Positions 53,548 through 64,000 of a stretch of 64,000 bases of DNA are shown here, piece after piece. Numbering within the stretch: the stretch's first letter is position 1; each line of letters opens with the position of its first letter. The position numbers and the translations under genes were made by a program. The notes below the pieces were generated by a model that saw nothing but the letters and a program-made list of their open reading frames with translations, had not been told where the DNA came from and ran no database searches. Origin of the DNA: Plotosus lineatus (lineage: Eukaryota; Chordata; Actinopteri; Siluriformes; Plotosidae); the NCBI GenBank assembly GCA_024760905.1, contig JALRMN010000025.1:1061001-1125000 (forward strand). The letters are read 5' to 3'.

Positions 53548-55440
53548 TCATCATCTTCCGCTTAGTCCAGGGTCAGGTCGCGGGGGCAGCAACCTAAGCA
53601 AAGTGGTCCAGACGTCCCTCTCCTGGGGGGACACCGAGGCGGTCCCATACAAGCTGAGAGACATAGTCCCTCCAGCGTGTTCTAGGTCAACCCCGGGTTC
53701 TCTTCCCGGTTGGACATGCTCGAAACACCACACCAGGGAGGCGTCCGGGGGGCATTCTGACCAGATGCCCGAGCCACCTCAACTGGCCCCTCTCAATGCA
53801 GAAGAGCAGCGGATCTGCTCCGAGCTCTCCCCGGATGGCGGAGCTTCTCACGTTATCTCTAAGGGAGAACCCCGCCACCCGGCGAAGGAAGCTCATTTCA
53901 GCCGCTTGTATCCGTGATTTTGTTCTTTTGGTCATTACCCAAGGCTCGTGACCATAGGTGAGGGTTGGAACGTAGATCGACGCCCCCTTCGCCTTGTGAC
54001 TCAGCTCCTTCTTTATCACGACGGACCGGTACAGGCTACACTTAACAGCAGAGGCTGCAGCGATCCGTCTGTCGATCTCTCGCTCCTTCCTTCCCTCACT
54101 CGTAAACAAGACCCCAAGATACTTAAACTCCTCCACTTGGGGCAGGACCTCATTCCCGACCCGGAGGGTGCATTCCACCATTGTCCGACTGAGAACCATG
54201 GCCTCGGACTTGGAGGTACTGATCTTCATCCCGGCTGCTTCGCACTCGGCTGCGAATCGCTCCAATGAGAGCTGGAGGTCCCGACTTGATGAAGCCAAAA
54301 GGACAACATCATCCGCATAAAGCAGAGACGAGATCCGATGGCCACCAAACCAGAACCCCTCATCGCCTCGACTGCGCCGAGAAATTCTGTCCATAAAAAT
54401 TATGAACAGAATCAGTGACAAAGGACAGCCTTGGCGGACTCCAAGTCCCACCGGAAACGAATTCGACCTGCTGTTACCAATACGGACCAAACTCTGGCTC
54501 CGGTGATACAGCGACCGAATAGCTCGTAGCAACGGGTCCGGAACGCCGTACTCTCGGAGCACGCCCCACAAGATCGTTTCGAGGGACATGATAGAAAGCC
54601 TTCTCCAAATCCACAAAGCACATGTGGACAGATTGGGCAAACTCCCATGCCCCTTCCAGAATCCTGTGGCGCATTTAGAGTTGGTCAAGAATGCTACGGC
54701 CGGACGAAAACTACATTGCTCCTCCTGAATCCGAGGTTCGACTATCGGTCGGATCCTTCTCTCTAGTACCCCTGCATAGACTTTTCCAGGTAGGCTGAGG
54801 AGTGTAATTCCCCGATAATTGGAAAACACCCTCCGGTCCCCCTTCTTAAAAATTGGGACCACCACCCCAGTTTGCCAATCCAGAGGTACAGCCCTTGATG
54901 ACCACGCGATGTTGCAGAGACGTGTCAACCAAGACAGTCCTACAACATCCAGAGCCCTGAGATATTCCAGGCGGATCTCGTGCAACACCGGAGCTCGAGC
55001 ACCGAGGAGCTTTTTGACAACCTCAGTGACCGCCAATCCAGTGATGGGCGGACCCCCACCCGAACCCCCAGGGTCTTCCTCTTCCATGGAGGGCGTGTTG
55101 GTGGGATTGAGGAGGTCCTCAAAGTATTCCCTCCACCTCTCGACGGCATCCCCAGTCAAGGTAAGCAGCTCACCACCTCCACTGTAAACAGTGTTTGTGA
55201 AGAACTGCTTCTCACTCCTAAGGCGTCGGATGGTGGTCCAGAATCTTTTTGAGGCCAACCGATAATCACTCTCTAGGCCCTCACCAAACTCTTCCCACGC
55301 CCAAGACTTTGCATCTGCAACAGCCTCGGCTGCAGCACGTTTGGCCTGCCGGTACCCGTTTGCTGCCTCGGGAGTCCCACAGGCTAAATTTGTGCATTCA
55401 GAAAATGCTTTTGTAACTGTAGTTGCTTCATTTTCCAATT
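53548..55440 (-). mobile_element. Rex3 LINE, 5'-truncated, long
   Basis: The 3' end is at 53548, beside CATCAT repeats (the complement of GATGA-like tails) and CCGCTTAGTCCAGGGTC. It extends through C-terminal region, thumb, RT and linker to 55440, where the endonuclease would start. This is the longest Rex3 of three. It includes the segment GTGACAAAGGACAGCCTTGG that is strongly conserved among Rex3 copies. Confidence 0.92.
53687..55438 (-). pseudogene. Rex3 reverse transcriptase ORF (583 codons) with compensating frameshifts
   Basis: Linker SWAWEEFGEGLESDYRLASK, fingers VFSNYRGITLLSLPGKVYAG, primer grip EEQCSFRP, motif B LGVRQGCPLSLILF, catalytic LLYADDVVLLAS near residues 368-379, thumb EEFKYLGVLFTSEGR, and C-terminal RWLGHLVRMPPGRLPG are all in this frame. 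Between about 54700 and 54560 the frame is shifted: it reads LSTCALWIWRRLS where Rex3 should have CFVDLEKAF, which is found in another frame (54674-54474). Motif A, with a catalytic Asp, is therefore missing from the open frame. It is not active as it stands. Confidence 0.85.
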
Positions 55441-55566
55441 TCCTGATTCACGACATGTAAAGTGATGGAACACAATTAACTCTTCATGCTCTAATTATGT
55501 ATTATGCCTCATTATATCAGTTTTTTTTTCTAAATATTTTAGATTGACTCTTCATTCAATAATGTT

Positions 55567-55885
55567 CTGAACCACTTAATCCTAATTAGGGCCACAGGGA
55601 GGCTGGCACCCATCCCAGCAAGCTCCAGTTGAGGGCAGAGTACATGCTGGACAGCTCACCAGGTCATCACAGGGTGGAAACATGCTGACGGCTGTGCAAC
55701 TCCTCTTTACGAAAGTCAGCAATGGTTCTTTTATATGAACTTCTCACCATAAACAGTGAGAGACATGGCCGGCCATTGATAACCCATTTAGCCCGCCATT
55801 AGATTACCCATTGAGAGTGGGGCTTGAACTCCAAACCTTGGGATCAGTTATCCAGCACCTTTACTACCAGGCCACCTCTGCTTCA
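55567..55885 (-). mobile_element. tRNA-headed SINE
   Basis: Reverse orientation: tail CCACTTAATCCTAATTAGGG, body with AAAGTCAGCAATGGTTCTTT, head with GGCTTGAACTCC and CCAGCACCTTTACTACCAGG. The edges are decayed. Confidence 0.75.
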
Positions 55886-55913
55886 AATTCGTGACTTGCT
55901 GACATTGGTCACA

Positions 55914-56075
55914 TTGTTTGTTTGTTTGTTTGTTTGTTTGTTTGTTTGTTTTGTTTTGGTTTTTTTTTGTTTGTTTGTTTTTTTGTTTATTTTTGTTTTT
56001 TTCTTCTGTCAGTCTTATCTTTGGTTCAGGTTGGTAGTTGGCCATAGTCTTTGGTTTGAGTACAGCTGTGTTTAA
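55914..56075 (+). repeat. (GTTT)n tract plus sequence shared with 25290-25430
   Basis: A TTTG/T-rich tract (55916-56010) is followed by TCTTATCTTTGGTTCAGGTTGG. The matching order at 25290-25430 suggests a longer repeat unit that includes the neighbouring SINE. Confidence 0.65.
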
Positions 56076-57140
56076 ACTCGGAGAAATTGGAATAGTGGGG
56101 AAATTAATCCTGTAGAAGCTCATCTTTGGAAAATAAATGCTCACAGGGTGATACTGACAAAGGGCAGCACAGTTATTATAGTAAATATTAAAATATTAAA
56201 CTTAAACATATAAAACAAAATTTGAATTTTCTGAAATATAGTGTTTAATAAGAGAATGAAATAAACTGTTTTCCACTCCCAAGATTTCACTTGAAACTAA
56301 TGGATTAGAAATACTTTATATTTATATTTATATTTATATTTATATTTGATTGACAAGTTGATCTTTATAAAACATGGGGCTGCATTGTACATGGAATATC
56401 CCAGCTAACACTGTCACATTGTAACAATGTTGCTATAATGTCACACAAAAGTCGCCACAGCATTGGAATGACATGTTGCCGTCACGATTTTGTAGACTCC
56501 CCAAACCGTTGCAATGTTGCAAGTGACGTTTGTGATGAACATGGCAGAAACGTTGTTGCAACGTCACAAGCGACGCAGTAAATGTGGCAGTGAAGGATGC
56601 AGCAAAAACTTGTAGAAGTAACATTAATAAATATTTTATTAACCACAGCATACACTCTAGGCATCTGGGGATGGGTAGCCCCAGCCTATACCCCTTACAA
56701 AATTTACAGTCGACATAAATTTATTAATTATTAAAATTGGCGTCATTGTCATCATCTGAGGTTCCATCCTTTCACTTCCTGCAGCACTGGAGTTCACCTG
56801 GAAAAGAAAAATAAAATAAAATAAGTAAAATGTATAGCAGATGTGGATGTTAACTTTTCCTCGAGCCTAAAACAATTTTATACTAACCTCTAAAACAAAA
56901 AAAAAAGTTCAGAAGCATGTCAAGTGCTAAGTAGCTCTCATTTTATTTATTTAAAATTTTATCAAGCAATATTATTATAATGCAAGTTTGCGGATATACA
57001 GAACTGGGGCAACACAATCAGCACAATAATACTGTACTGCTTACACATGCACAAAAGTGTAATAGGAAGCAGGCAGACTGCCCATGGTTCACTAATAAAG
57101 CATCCACGGCCAAAATAATTTTATGGACTAATGAAATTAC

Positions 57141-57246
57141 CTAATAACGGGAACCACCTTCCTTTCGTGGTTCATGTTTTAGGGTTCTCCCAATAGCCTC
57201 ATCCACATCCTGCAGTGGAGTCCCTGATGGCACAGTGTAATGGTTC
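57141..57246 (-). other. Possible terminal coding exon of an unrecognised gene or transposon
   Basis: On the minus strand an acceptor TTTCTCTTACAG is followed by 34 in-frame codons and TAG. The peptide includes TVPSGTPLQDVDEAIGRTLK and ends EPRKEGGSRY. The codon-like composition and strong acceptor suggest real coding history. No homology is recognised and the upstream exons were not found. Confidence 0.4.
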
Positions 57247-57476
57247 CTGTAAGAGAAAGTGACACAATAATGTATCACAATTGTTATTTACAGCACTTTA
57301 TCTCATATTATGCTGAGTACAATAGTTATATCAAAAGATAATAGATGATTCAGGGATGACAGGGGTAGCTGGGGTAGTTGATCCAGCCCAGGACTTGGGA
57401 ACCTTTTTACTAAGACAGCCAAAAAAAAAAAAAAAAAAGAGTATTTTAAATCTAATCCTCTTACAGGCATACATAT

Positions 57477-57478
<2 letters not shown>

Positions 57479-57570
<92 letters not shown>
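57479..57570 (+). repeat. Compound (CA)n-(TA)n microsatellite
   Basis: CA tract at about 57479-57541, then AT tract to 57570. Confidence 0.95.
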
Positions 57571-57573
<3 letters not shown>

Positions 57574-58289
57574 TCTTTTGATGACTGTATCTAGCTCTCA
57601 GATAAATCAGATGGCCTTTCTTAACAAAATAACGAATACATAATTTCACTGTCATTTAAATGAGAATACAAAAAAGTCATCAAATAAAACAAAAACAGAT
57701 GAATAAATCCTGCACATTTAAATCTATACATCTATTTTCAATGCCACGTCACTGTGGTGCCGAGAGGAGAGCCAATCCTTTCTGTACTGCAGTATGTGGG
57801 CGGGTCCGATACCTTCAAACTCTAATTTTATTGGATTATAACAACAGCCACAGACTCTGCATGTTGTCTTTGGGTAAAGAGATAAATTTCTCTTGTTTTT
57901 CATCAGCTCATTTTCATGAAGCCAAGCACAGCTGGCAAGCAAACACTAATGGACAGACATGGAAAAACTTCAACCCGCAGACCAGCTTGATACGTGGTGA
58001 GCGCTCGAAACGACTCTGCAGTGTTTGGTATGTGACAGAAATCTTTATATATATAAAACATTCATCTTACTGTGAAGTGTAGGTAACTTTATGTACACAT
58101 ATCTTACCATGTGCTCTTGCCTCAGATTTCAGTTGAATCTCAGAAAATTTAGTATTGTTGGCCAAGATTAAGAGCAACGAGTCTTCTTTGTCTGTTCAAG
58201 AAAGCACGCCAAACCGGAAAGACATGCATGCGTATTTTACTGTGGCAGACCTCGCCAATGATATGGAGGACCCCGCGCATTTAACAGTC

Positions 58290-58850
58290 AAGATGGCGCT
58301 TCCTAGAGGCCGACGTCGCTGGGTTCTCGGAGTCACATTGTTTCTTTGTTGGTCTTAAATGTCGTTTTTGTTAGTTTGCTTTTTTACACTATGCTCGTCT
58401 ATAACCGTGCATTCTTACTACAGCTATTAGAGCACATTTAGAAGTGAGCGCGCTCATCTCCTATCCTGATCAAATATGCTACTGCAGCTCAATACTAGCC
58501 GCACCCCAGATAACAATAAACCCGGGCAGAAATGCAGCAGGCTGGCAGAGGCTAAACGGCGACTCCAGTGCGTGGTTAGCAGTGGAAGGGTTGCACTCCG
58601 TCATAGTGCTTGAAAATGTTCAGTCTCTGTGAAACAAGATGGACCAGTGTCATGCTTGGATTGCAGCACAGAGGGATCTACAGGACTGCTCTATGCTGTG
58701 TTTCTGTGAAGCATTGCTCGAGGAGAGTACCCGGAGAGGCGACTACACCAGCTACACAGCCTTCAGAGAGGACCGGAGCACAGCGGCTAGCAGCAAAGCC
58801 CGTAGCGGAAGAACGGCAGATTCTCGTTAAATAAACCTGGTTTACGGACT
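58290..58850 (+). mobile_element. Rex1/CR1-like LINE 5' fragment
   Basis: A 5' UTR-like start (CAAGATGGCGCTTCCTAGAG at about 58291) is followed by an endonuclease start ENVQSL at about 58611, QCHAWIAAQRDLQDCSMLCF and RRGDYTSYTAFREDRS. It is homologous to 41815-42220. The frame shifts at 58630 and the segment ends at about 58850. Confidence 0.7.
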
Positions 58851-59004
58851 GACTGTATCTCTAAACCTTGCTCTGAGAATGGACAACATCTAACTTTGAA
58901 GTTGCGGCCATTTTGTTTACTCAGAGAACTGTTCTTTTTTTTTTCCAACAAAGCAATGAGCACAGTGCAATATAAATACTGTATAAATAAAATTATAATA
59001 TGTA

Positions 59005-60075
59005 ATTAGTGCCACCTCCAGAAGACAACACGGACAGCTGCCACCTCCAAAAGTTCTCTGATGACTCCGCCATCGTGGGTCGTGTGTCAGTGGCGAACGA
59101 GCTGGAGTATCAGTCGGTCATCATCGACTTTGTGGACTGGTGTGAGCGAAACCACCTGTGCTTGAACAACAGTAAGATGAAGGAGATGGTGGTCGACTTC
59201 ATGAGAAGGACACCAACACACTCACTGGTAAACATCCAGGGACAGGACATTGAGACAGTGGACAGTAAAGTACCTGGGTGTTCACCTCAACAATAAACTG
59301 AACTGGTCCCACAACACCAACGCCCTGTACAATAAGGGCCAGAGTCACCTCCACCTTCTGAGGAGACTTGGGTCCTTCGGAGTGTCCAGACCTCTGCTCG
59401 GGACATTTTATGACTCTGTGGTAGCCTCTGCAATCCTCTACGCTGCTGCCTGCTGGGCCCCGGGCAGCACAGAGCGGAACAGAAAGAGACTGTACAAGCT
59501 GGTCAGGAGGGCCAGCTCTGTCCTGGGCTGCCCACTGGACTCTGTGGAGGAGGTGGGTGAGAGGAGGACGGTAGCCAAGCTCACATCCATCATGGACAAC
59601 AGCTCTCACCCACTGCACCAGACTGTAAAGAAGCTGAGCAGCTCCTTCAGTCGACGACTGAGACATCCTCAGTGCAGGAAGGAGCGCTACTGCAAGTCTT
59701 TCATCCCCACCGCTGTCAGACTGTACAACGCCACTTTGTAATTGTCTGTAAAGAAACTAGTTCTGTGCAATAAAAAAACCCGTGCAATAATCCACTTTAA
59801 TCAGCCACATCTACTTTCTGTGACTGTGAACCATATCCATCTATTTACTCTGCCCTCAAAAATACTTGTATATTTGTATATAGCCAGTCTACAAAGTTTT
59901 ATTCTATATTATTTTATATTATTTTTATATTTTATTTATGTTATTATTATTATTATTATTATTATTTTAATATTTATGACTATCAATGATGCACCTTTCT
60001 AATCTTTTTTGCACCCCCTACTGATTGTACTTCGAGAGCCTGTAACAGTGAATTTCTCCATTGTGAGATCAATAA
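59005..60075 (+). mobile_element. Rex1 LINE copy 2, 3' half
   Basis: It starts at the catalytic segment (CHLQKFSDDSAIVGRVS, 59036 onward), then DWCERNHLCLNNSKMKEMVV, YLGVHLNNKLNWSHNTNAL (59250-59741) and the C-terminal RASSVLGCPLDSVEEVGER. A lost base near 59268 shifts the frame. The 3' UTR ends CCTGTAACAGTGAATTTCTC then AATAAAGCGATATCT. A (TTA)n tract at about 59941-59966 lies in the 3' UTR. Confidence 0.88.
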
Positions 60076-60119
60076 AGCGATATCTGTATATGTATCTGTA
60101 CTGATTTATTTATTGTATT

Positions 60120-60181
<62 letters not shown>
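60120..60181 (+). repeat. (ATC)n microsatellite
   Basis: About 20 ATC units at the end of Rex1 copy 2. 60182-60795 has no gene. Confidence 0.95.
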
Positions 60182-60796
60182 TATTCTTTTCTGTTTGTAA
60201 CTTGACTCCTTGAACAACCACAGAATTGTGTCAAAAACACAAATGGCTATTAAAAAAATCCTGACTCCTGACTAATGTTAATGTGCAAAACTCTAGGCCT
60301 GGCAGACTTTAAAATGTATCAGTTGCAACACATTTCATATCCTCTTAATTGAACATAAGTGAATCAAATATGAACTACTAATCGGCATCTGGCTGTGAAG
60401 TGTATAGCTTTATATCTTACTTTGTGATCTTGCCTCAGATTTTGGTTAAATCTTCTTTTCTCAGAGGAAATATTGTTGGCCAAGATGAAGAAATCTTCAT
60501 TCACTGTGGCGAGCCAAAAGGAAATATTTTTTGTCTGTTCAAGCAAGCGCACCAAACCGGAAAGACTGACACACATGCGCACAGTTTACTGTGGCAGACC
60601 TTGCGCAGACTGGGGGTGCGCGACGTTCAGGCGACATCTAAACAATGTTGTGATTAAACGTCACATATAGGATCTCGGTGAACGTTTGATATAACGTCGC
60701 TACAGCGTGTACATGACGTTACATGTAACCTAACTTAATCGTTACCGTTCTGCGATGTTGTAAACGGTCGCAACAACGTCGCATGTTCGGTGGGAA

Positions 60797-61048
60797 GCCC
60801 CACTGTCAACAGTCCCCCCAGTGCACGAAGTGGGTTATCTTAGACCGGCCATATCCCTCACTGCCTGTGGTGTGAGGTCCATGTCAAAGGACCATCGCTG
60901 ACTTTTGTAAATAGGAGCTGCATTGCCATGAGTGTGTTCCTGCCCTGCAATGGCCTGGTGAGCCATCCAGGGTGTAATGTGAGTTGGCTAAGGTGGGCGA
61001 AAGCCTCCCTGTGACCCTAATTAGGATTATGCGGTTCAGAAAATGAAT
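60797..61048 (+). mobile_element. tRNA-headed SINE lacking its head
   Basis: It starts in the body (CCACTGTCAACAGTCCCCCC), then GGACCATCGCTGACTTTTGT, tail GTGACCCTAATTAGGATTAT and CAGAAAATGAATT. 61049-61515 is AT-rich with no gene. Confidence 0.75.
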
Positions 61049-61515
61049 TAAAAAATGTAACTGGTTGATTCACTCACCTGTTAAGGCATTTCTGTTGTTT
61101 TTAATAGTTTGACTAGATCCAAAAACAGTGGTGCTGAATCAACAGCCTTCAATTCATTTTCAGATTATCACTATTAAAAAGTGTTCTGTCTGTGTACTGT
61201 CAGTTACTTTGGATAAAATAACTAAATATATTTAATCATAAAAAAAGATAAGTGATCTCATGTCATTTCTGATCAATTCCACCACCATAAAAAGTATTGT
61301 TTAATTATTTAAAATTTCATAGGTATCTTTTCATGGTCAGGAAATTTAGACATACAACAGTTGAAGCCGTTCACGTTTTGATTTGACAGGTAACGGAATG
61401 TTAAAGCATCTGTGGTGATGCTCTCTGTGATCTCTGAGTGATACTGTATGGGAATATGTAATATTATATAATTTATAAACATATTTATACAATAATTATC
61501 TAATTTATATTAGAA

Positions 61516-62905
61516 GACGCCGTCATCTACCTTCTGCAGCGGGCACTAACCCACCTGGAGATCGCCGGCAGCGCTGTGAGGGTCATGTTCTTTGACTTCT
61601 CCAGCGCCTTCAACACCATCAGGCCAGCGCGTCTGCGAGGGAAGCTGGAGGACGTGGGAGTGGACGGGCATCTTGCTGCCTGGATTATTGACTACCTTAC
61701 CAACCGTCCACAGTACGTGCGGCTGCGCGGCTGTAAGTCAAAGGTGGTAGTTTGCAGCACGGGGGCACCGCAGGGCACCGTCCTCTCACCCTTCCTTTTC
61801 AATATCTATACCTCGGACTTCATATATAACACAAACAGCTGCCACCTCCAGAAGTTCTCGGACGACTCCGCCATCGTGGGCCGTGTGTCTGAGGGGAACG
61901 AGCTGGAGTACCGGTCGGTCATCATTGACTTCGTGGACTGGTGTGAGCGCAACCACCTGTGCTTGAACACCAGGAAGACGAAGGAGATGGTGATCGACTT
62001 CAGGAGAAACACTCAAACACACACACACACACACACTTACTAGTGAACATCCAGGGACAGGACATTGAGACAGTGGACAGTTTCAAGTACCTGGGTGTTC
62101 ACCTTAACAATAAACTGGACTGGTCCCACAACACCAACGCCTCTGTACAAGAAGGGCCAGAGTCGCCTCCATCTTCTGAGGAGACTCAGGTCCTTCGGCG
62201 ATGCAGCACCTCTGCTCAGGACTTTTTATGACTCTGTGGTAGCCTCTGCAATCCTCTACGCTGCCATCTGCTGGGCCCCAGGCAGCACAGAGCGGGACAG
62301 AAAGAGACTGAACAAGCTGGTCAGGAGGGCCAGCTCTGTCCTCGGCTGCCCACTGGACTCTGTGGAGGAGGTGAGTGAGAGGAGGATAGTTGCAAAGCTC
62401 ACATCCATCCTGTTCAACATCTATCACCCACTGCACCAGACTGTAGAGGAGCTGAGTAGCTCCTTCAGTGGACGACTGAGGCATCCTCAGTGCAGGAAGG
62501 AGCGCTACCGCACGTCGGGCATTCCCACCGCTATCAGACTGTACAACGCCACTTTGTAACTGTCTGTGAAAATACTGGTTATGTGCAATAAAAACCCCGC
62601 GCACTTTAATCAACCACATCTACCCCACTGACTGTGAACCATATCAACCCATCTCTGCCCTCAGATACATTACACTTTAATATAGGCCAGTCTATAAAGT
62701 TGCTCCATTCTTTTCTTTTATTGTTTATTAATTTATACTATTTATGTATCTACTTATTTATTTACTTATATAATATATATGTACGTGTGTATGTTTGTAT
62801 TTGTATCTATTTTTGCACCCCCTACTGATGGTACCTCAAGAGCCTGTAACAGTGAATTTCTCCATTGTGAGATTAATAAAGCTGTATCTTATCTTATCTT
62901 ATCTT
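61516..62905 (+). mobile_element. Rex1 LINE copy 3, 5'-truncated with complete 3' end
   Basis: Start: EDAVIYLLQRALTHLEIAGS (61516 onward). The palm frame 61576-62043 has FFDFSSAFNTIRPARLRGKL, GAPQGTVLSPFLFNIY and FSDDSAIVGRVSEGNE, the last with the catalytic Asp pair near residue 94. A CA repeat at 62020-62038 throws the frame into THTHTHTY and a stop. The thumb and C-terminal part follow in other frames (61959-62231, 62065-62559). The 3' end has AATAAAGCTGTATCTTATCT repeats at 62876-62905. The CTCCAGCGCCTTCAACACC string is the Rex1 hallmark. Confidence 0.92.
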
Positions 62906-63363
62906 ATTATACTGCACTGAAGAATATAGATCCAACTTCGCATTGTGTCTCTTGGTTCTCTTGGTTTTCTCAGAGAAATGTTGTGCAGCATAATTCACAG
63001 AGTCCGAGTCCAGAACCTACAAGAACAAAGAAGATTATTGATTAATTTAAAACTTGTACCCCATAGATCCTGGGAATTTAAGTTCACTCTTTGAGAATTG
63101 TACAAATGTGAGAGAAGCTCGAGAAGTCCTGCTTTGATTTGTTTATTTGTGGTTCTGCTGGTTGGGTCACACGCTGTTGGGTGAGTTATGGACAGTTTTG
63201 TGTAAGTTACAGCACATTGCTGGAAGTTGTATGATGGCTCCACACTACATCCCCTTCTGCAGTGTTAATAAAAACACATTGCTGTCAGATGGTTCGGAAA
63301 TATCAATTAATAAATATTTTTCTTCAACAATGTATGGCTTAATTGCTCAAGTTTTAAATTACT
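62906..63363. other. No gene seen
   Basis: Unique-looking sequence with short open frames on both strands, none with recognisable domains or splice context. Confidence 0.5.
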
Positions 63364-64000
63364 CATTCAGTTTATTTTCTGTAACCGCTTAATCCAAATT
63401 AGGGTCGCGGGGAGGCTGCTCGCCCATCCCAGGCAAATTCGGGCGAGGGCAGAGTACACCCTGGACAGCTCGCCAGGCCATCGCAGGGCGGAAACACGCC
63501 GATGGCTTTGCAGCCTACTCTTGTCGAAAGTCAGCAATGGTTCTTTTACATGCCTCACACCATAGACCAGGGGTCACCAACCTTTTTGAAACTGAGAGCT
63601 ACTTCATGGGTACCAATTAATGCGAAGGGCTACTAGGTCGATACACACCTCTGAAATTACAAATTTGCTCAATTTACATTTAATTAGATTTAATTAGATG
63701 TTATTATTAATAATTAATGATATTCATCTATGTGAAGATATTGACTTGATTTAAAAATATATTCAAAAAAATTATATGCAGCTCAATGGAGAGTGGCGCT
63801 GTCCTAAAAATGGGCCTGTCCTAAAAATAGCAGTGAACAGGTCCGCGGGCAACTTATATTGTCCTTGCGGGCTACCTGGTGCCCACGGGCACCACGTTGG
63901 TGATCCCTGCCATAGACAGTGAGAGACATGGCCGGTCTTTAATAACCCAGTTAGCTGCACTGGGGAGGACAGTGACAACCTTATGAAGAGTGGGACTCAA
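63364..64000 (-). mobile_element. tRNA-headed SINE split by a hAT element; continues past window end
   Basis: The tail (CAGTTTATTTTCTGTAACCG) and body run to 63567, then resume at 63910 (ATAGACAGTGAGAGACATGG) to the window edge, where the head is being entered (GAGTGGGACTCAA). The interruption is a hAT-like element described separately. Confidence 0.88.
63568..63909 (+). mobile_element. Non-autonomous hAT element with 8-bp target duplication
   Basis: A 342-base element with ends CAGGGGTCACCAACC and the complement TTGGTGATCCCTG (terminal repeats of Charlie-like hATs). It is flanked by CCATAGAC at 63560-63567 and 63910-63917. No transposase is encoded. The 8-bp duplication inside a known SINE sequence makes the boundaries certain. 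Confidence 0.92.

Larger units (their letters stand above)
56393..60796. mobile_element. Possible TIR-bounded DNA transposon carrying nested LINE pieces
   Basis: The left end TCCCAGCTAACACTGTCACA and the complement of the right end TCCCACCGAACATGCGACG look like imperfect inverted repeats. Both ends are followed inwards by CAACGTTG-type repeated motifs (56400-56590 and 60650-60790). Inside lie a small splice-flanked exon (57141-57246, minus), microsatellites, Rex1 pieces, and two related segments at about 58070-58260 and 60390-60600. No target duplication was confirmed, and the two related segments could also mean two adjacent copies. Confidence 0.4.

Noticed and set aside
57303..57655. Cys-Val and Thr-His repeat frames
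   Set aside because: They are translations of the (CA)n tract, not cysteine-rich proteins.

Overview
The window reads as teleost fish nuclear DNA, densely packed with transposable elements. The evidence is a spliced MHC class I-type gene with fish-style exons, the teleost LINE families Rex1 and Rex3, an RTE LINE of the Expander/RTE-X kind, Tc1-like, hAT-like and pogo/Tigger-like DNA transposons, tRNA-headed SINEs and many long (CA)n/(GA)n/(TA)n microsatellites. There are no bacterial-type operons. The species cannot be named from the sequence.

Host genes: one MHC class I-like heavy-chain gene lies on the + strand at about 14.0-20.5 kb. Its signal peptide, alpha1, alpha2, alpha3 and transmembrane exons all have good splice sites and consistent phase 1 joins. 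The groove residues look non-classical and alpha2 is short. Intron 2 carries a Rex3 LINE and intron 1 a possible solo LTR. A partial duplicate at about 32.3-33.4 kb keeps intron 3, a dead alpha3 exon (conserved Cys codon replaced by TGA) and 3' flank. A short stretch near 39.25 kb resembles the sequence upstream of exon 1 and may be the relic of a third copy. No other convincing host gene was found.

Layout. 0-13.6 kb: nested LINEs (RTE copies A-E, one LINE of another clade, a Tigger-like remnant), with one RTE inserted inside another and flanked by a 17-bp target duplication. 13.6-24 kb: the MHC gene, a tandem duplication after its TM exon, and two Rex3 copies. 24-32 kb: SINEs (including a tail-to-tail pair), a decayed THAP-domain sequence, RTE copies F and G, and a POGK-like pogo remnant. 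32-36 kb: the MHC duplicon, hit by a chimeric SINE and a Rex1. 36-43.7 kb: microsatellites, two Tc1-like elements, Rex1/CR1-like 5' pieces. 43.7-50.3 kb: RTE copy I, a GTF2IRD2-like hAT transposase remnant, and a Tigger copy split by a DNA element with a 6-bp target duplication. 50.3-56 kb: RTE copy J and a long Rex3. 56-64 kb: a possible TIR-bounded composite containing Rex1 pieces, a longer Rex1, and a SINE split by a hAT element with an 8-bp target duplication.

The MHC gene is the only likely functional protein-coding gene. The other coding-like stretches are transposon proteins, nearly all broken. The longest open RT frames are RTE copy E (614 codons) and the Rex3 at 53.7-55.4 kb (583 codons); the latter is open but out of frame across part of the catalytic domain.
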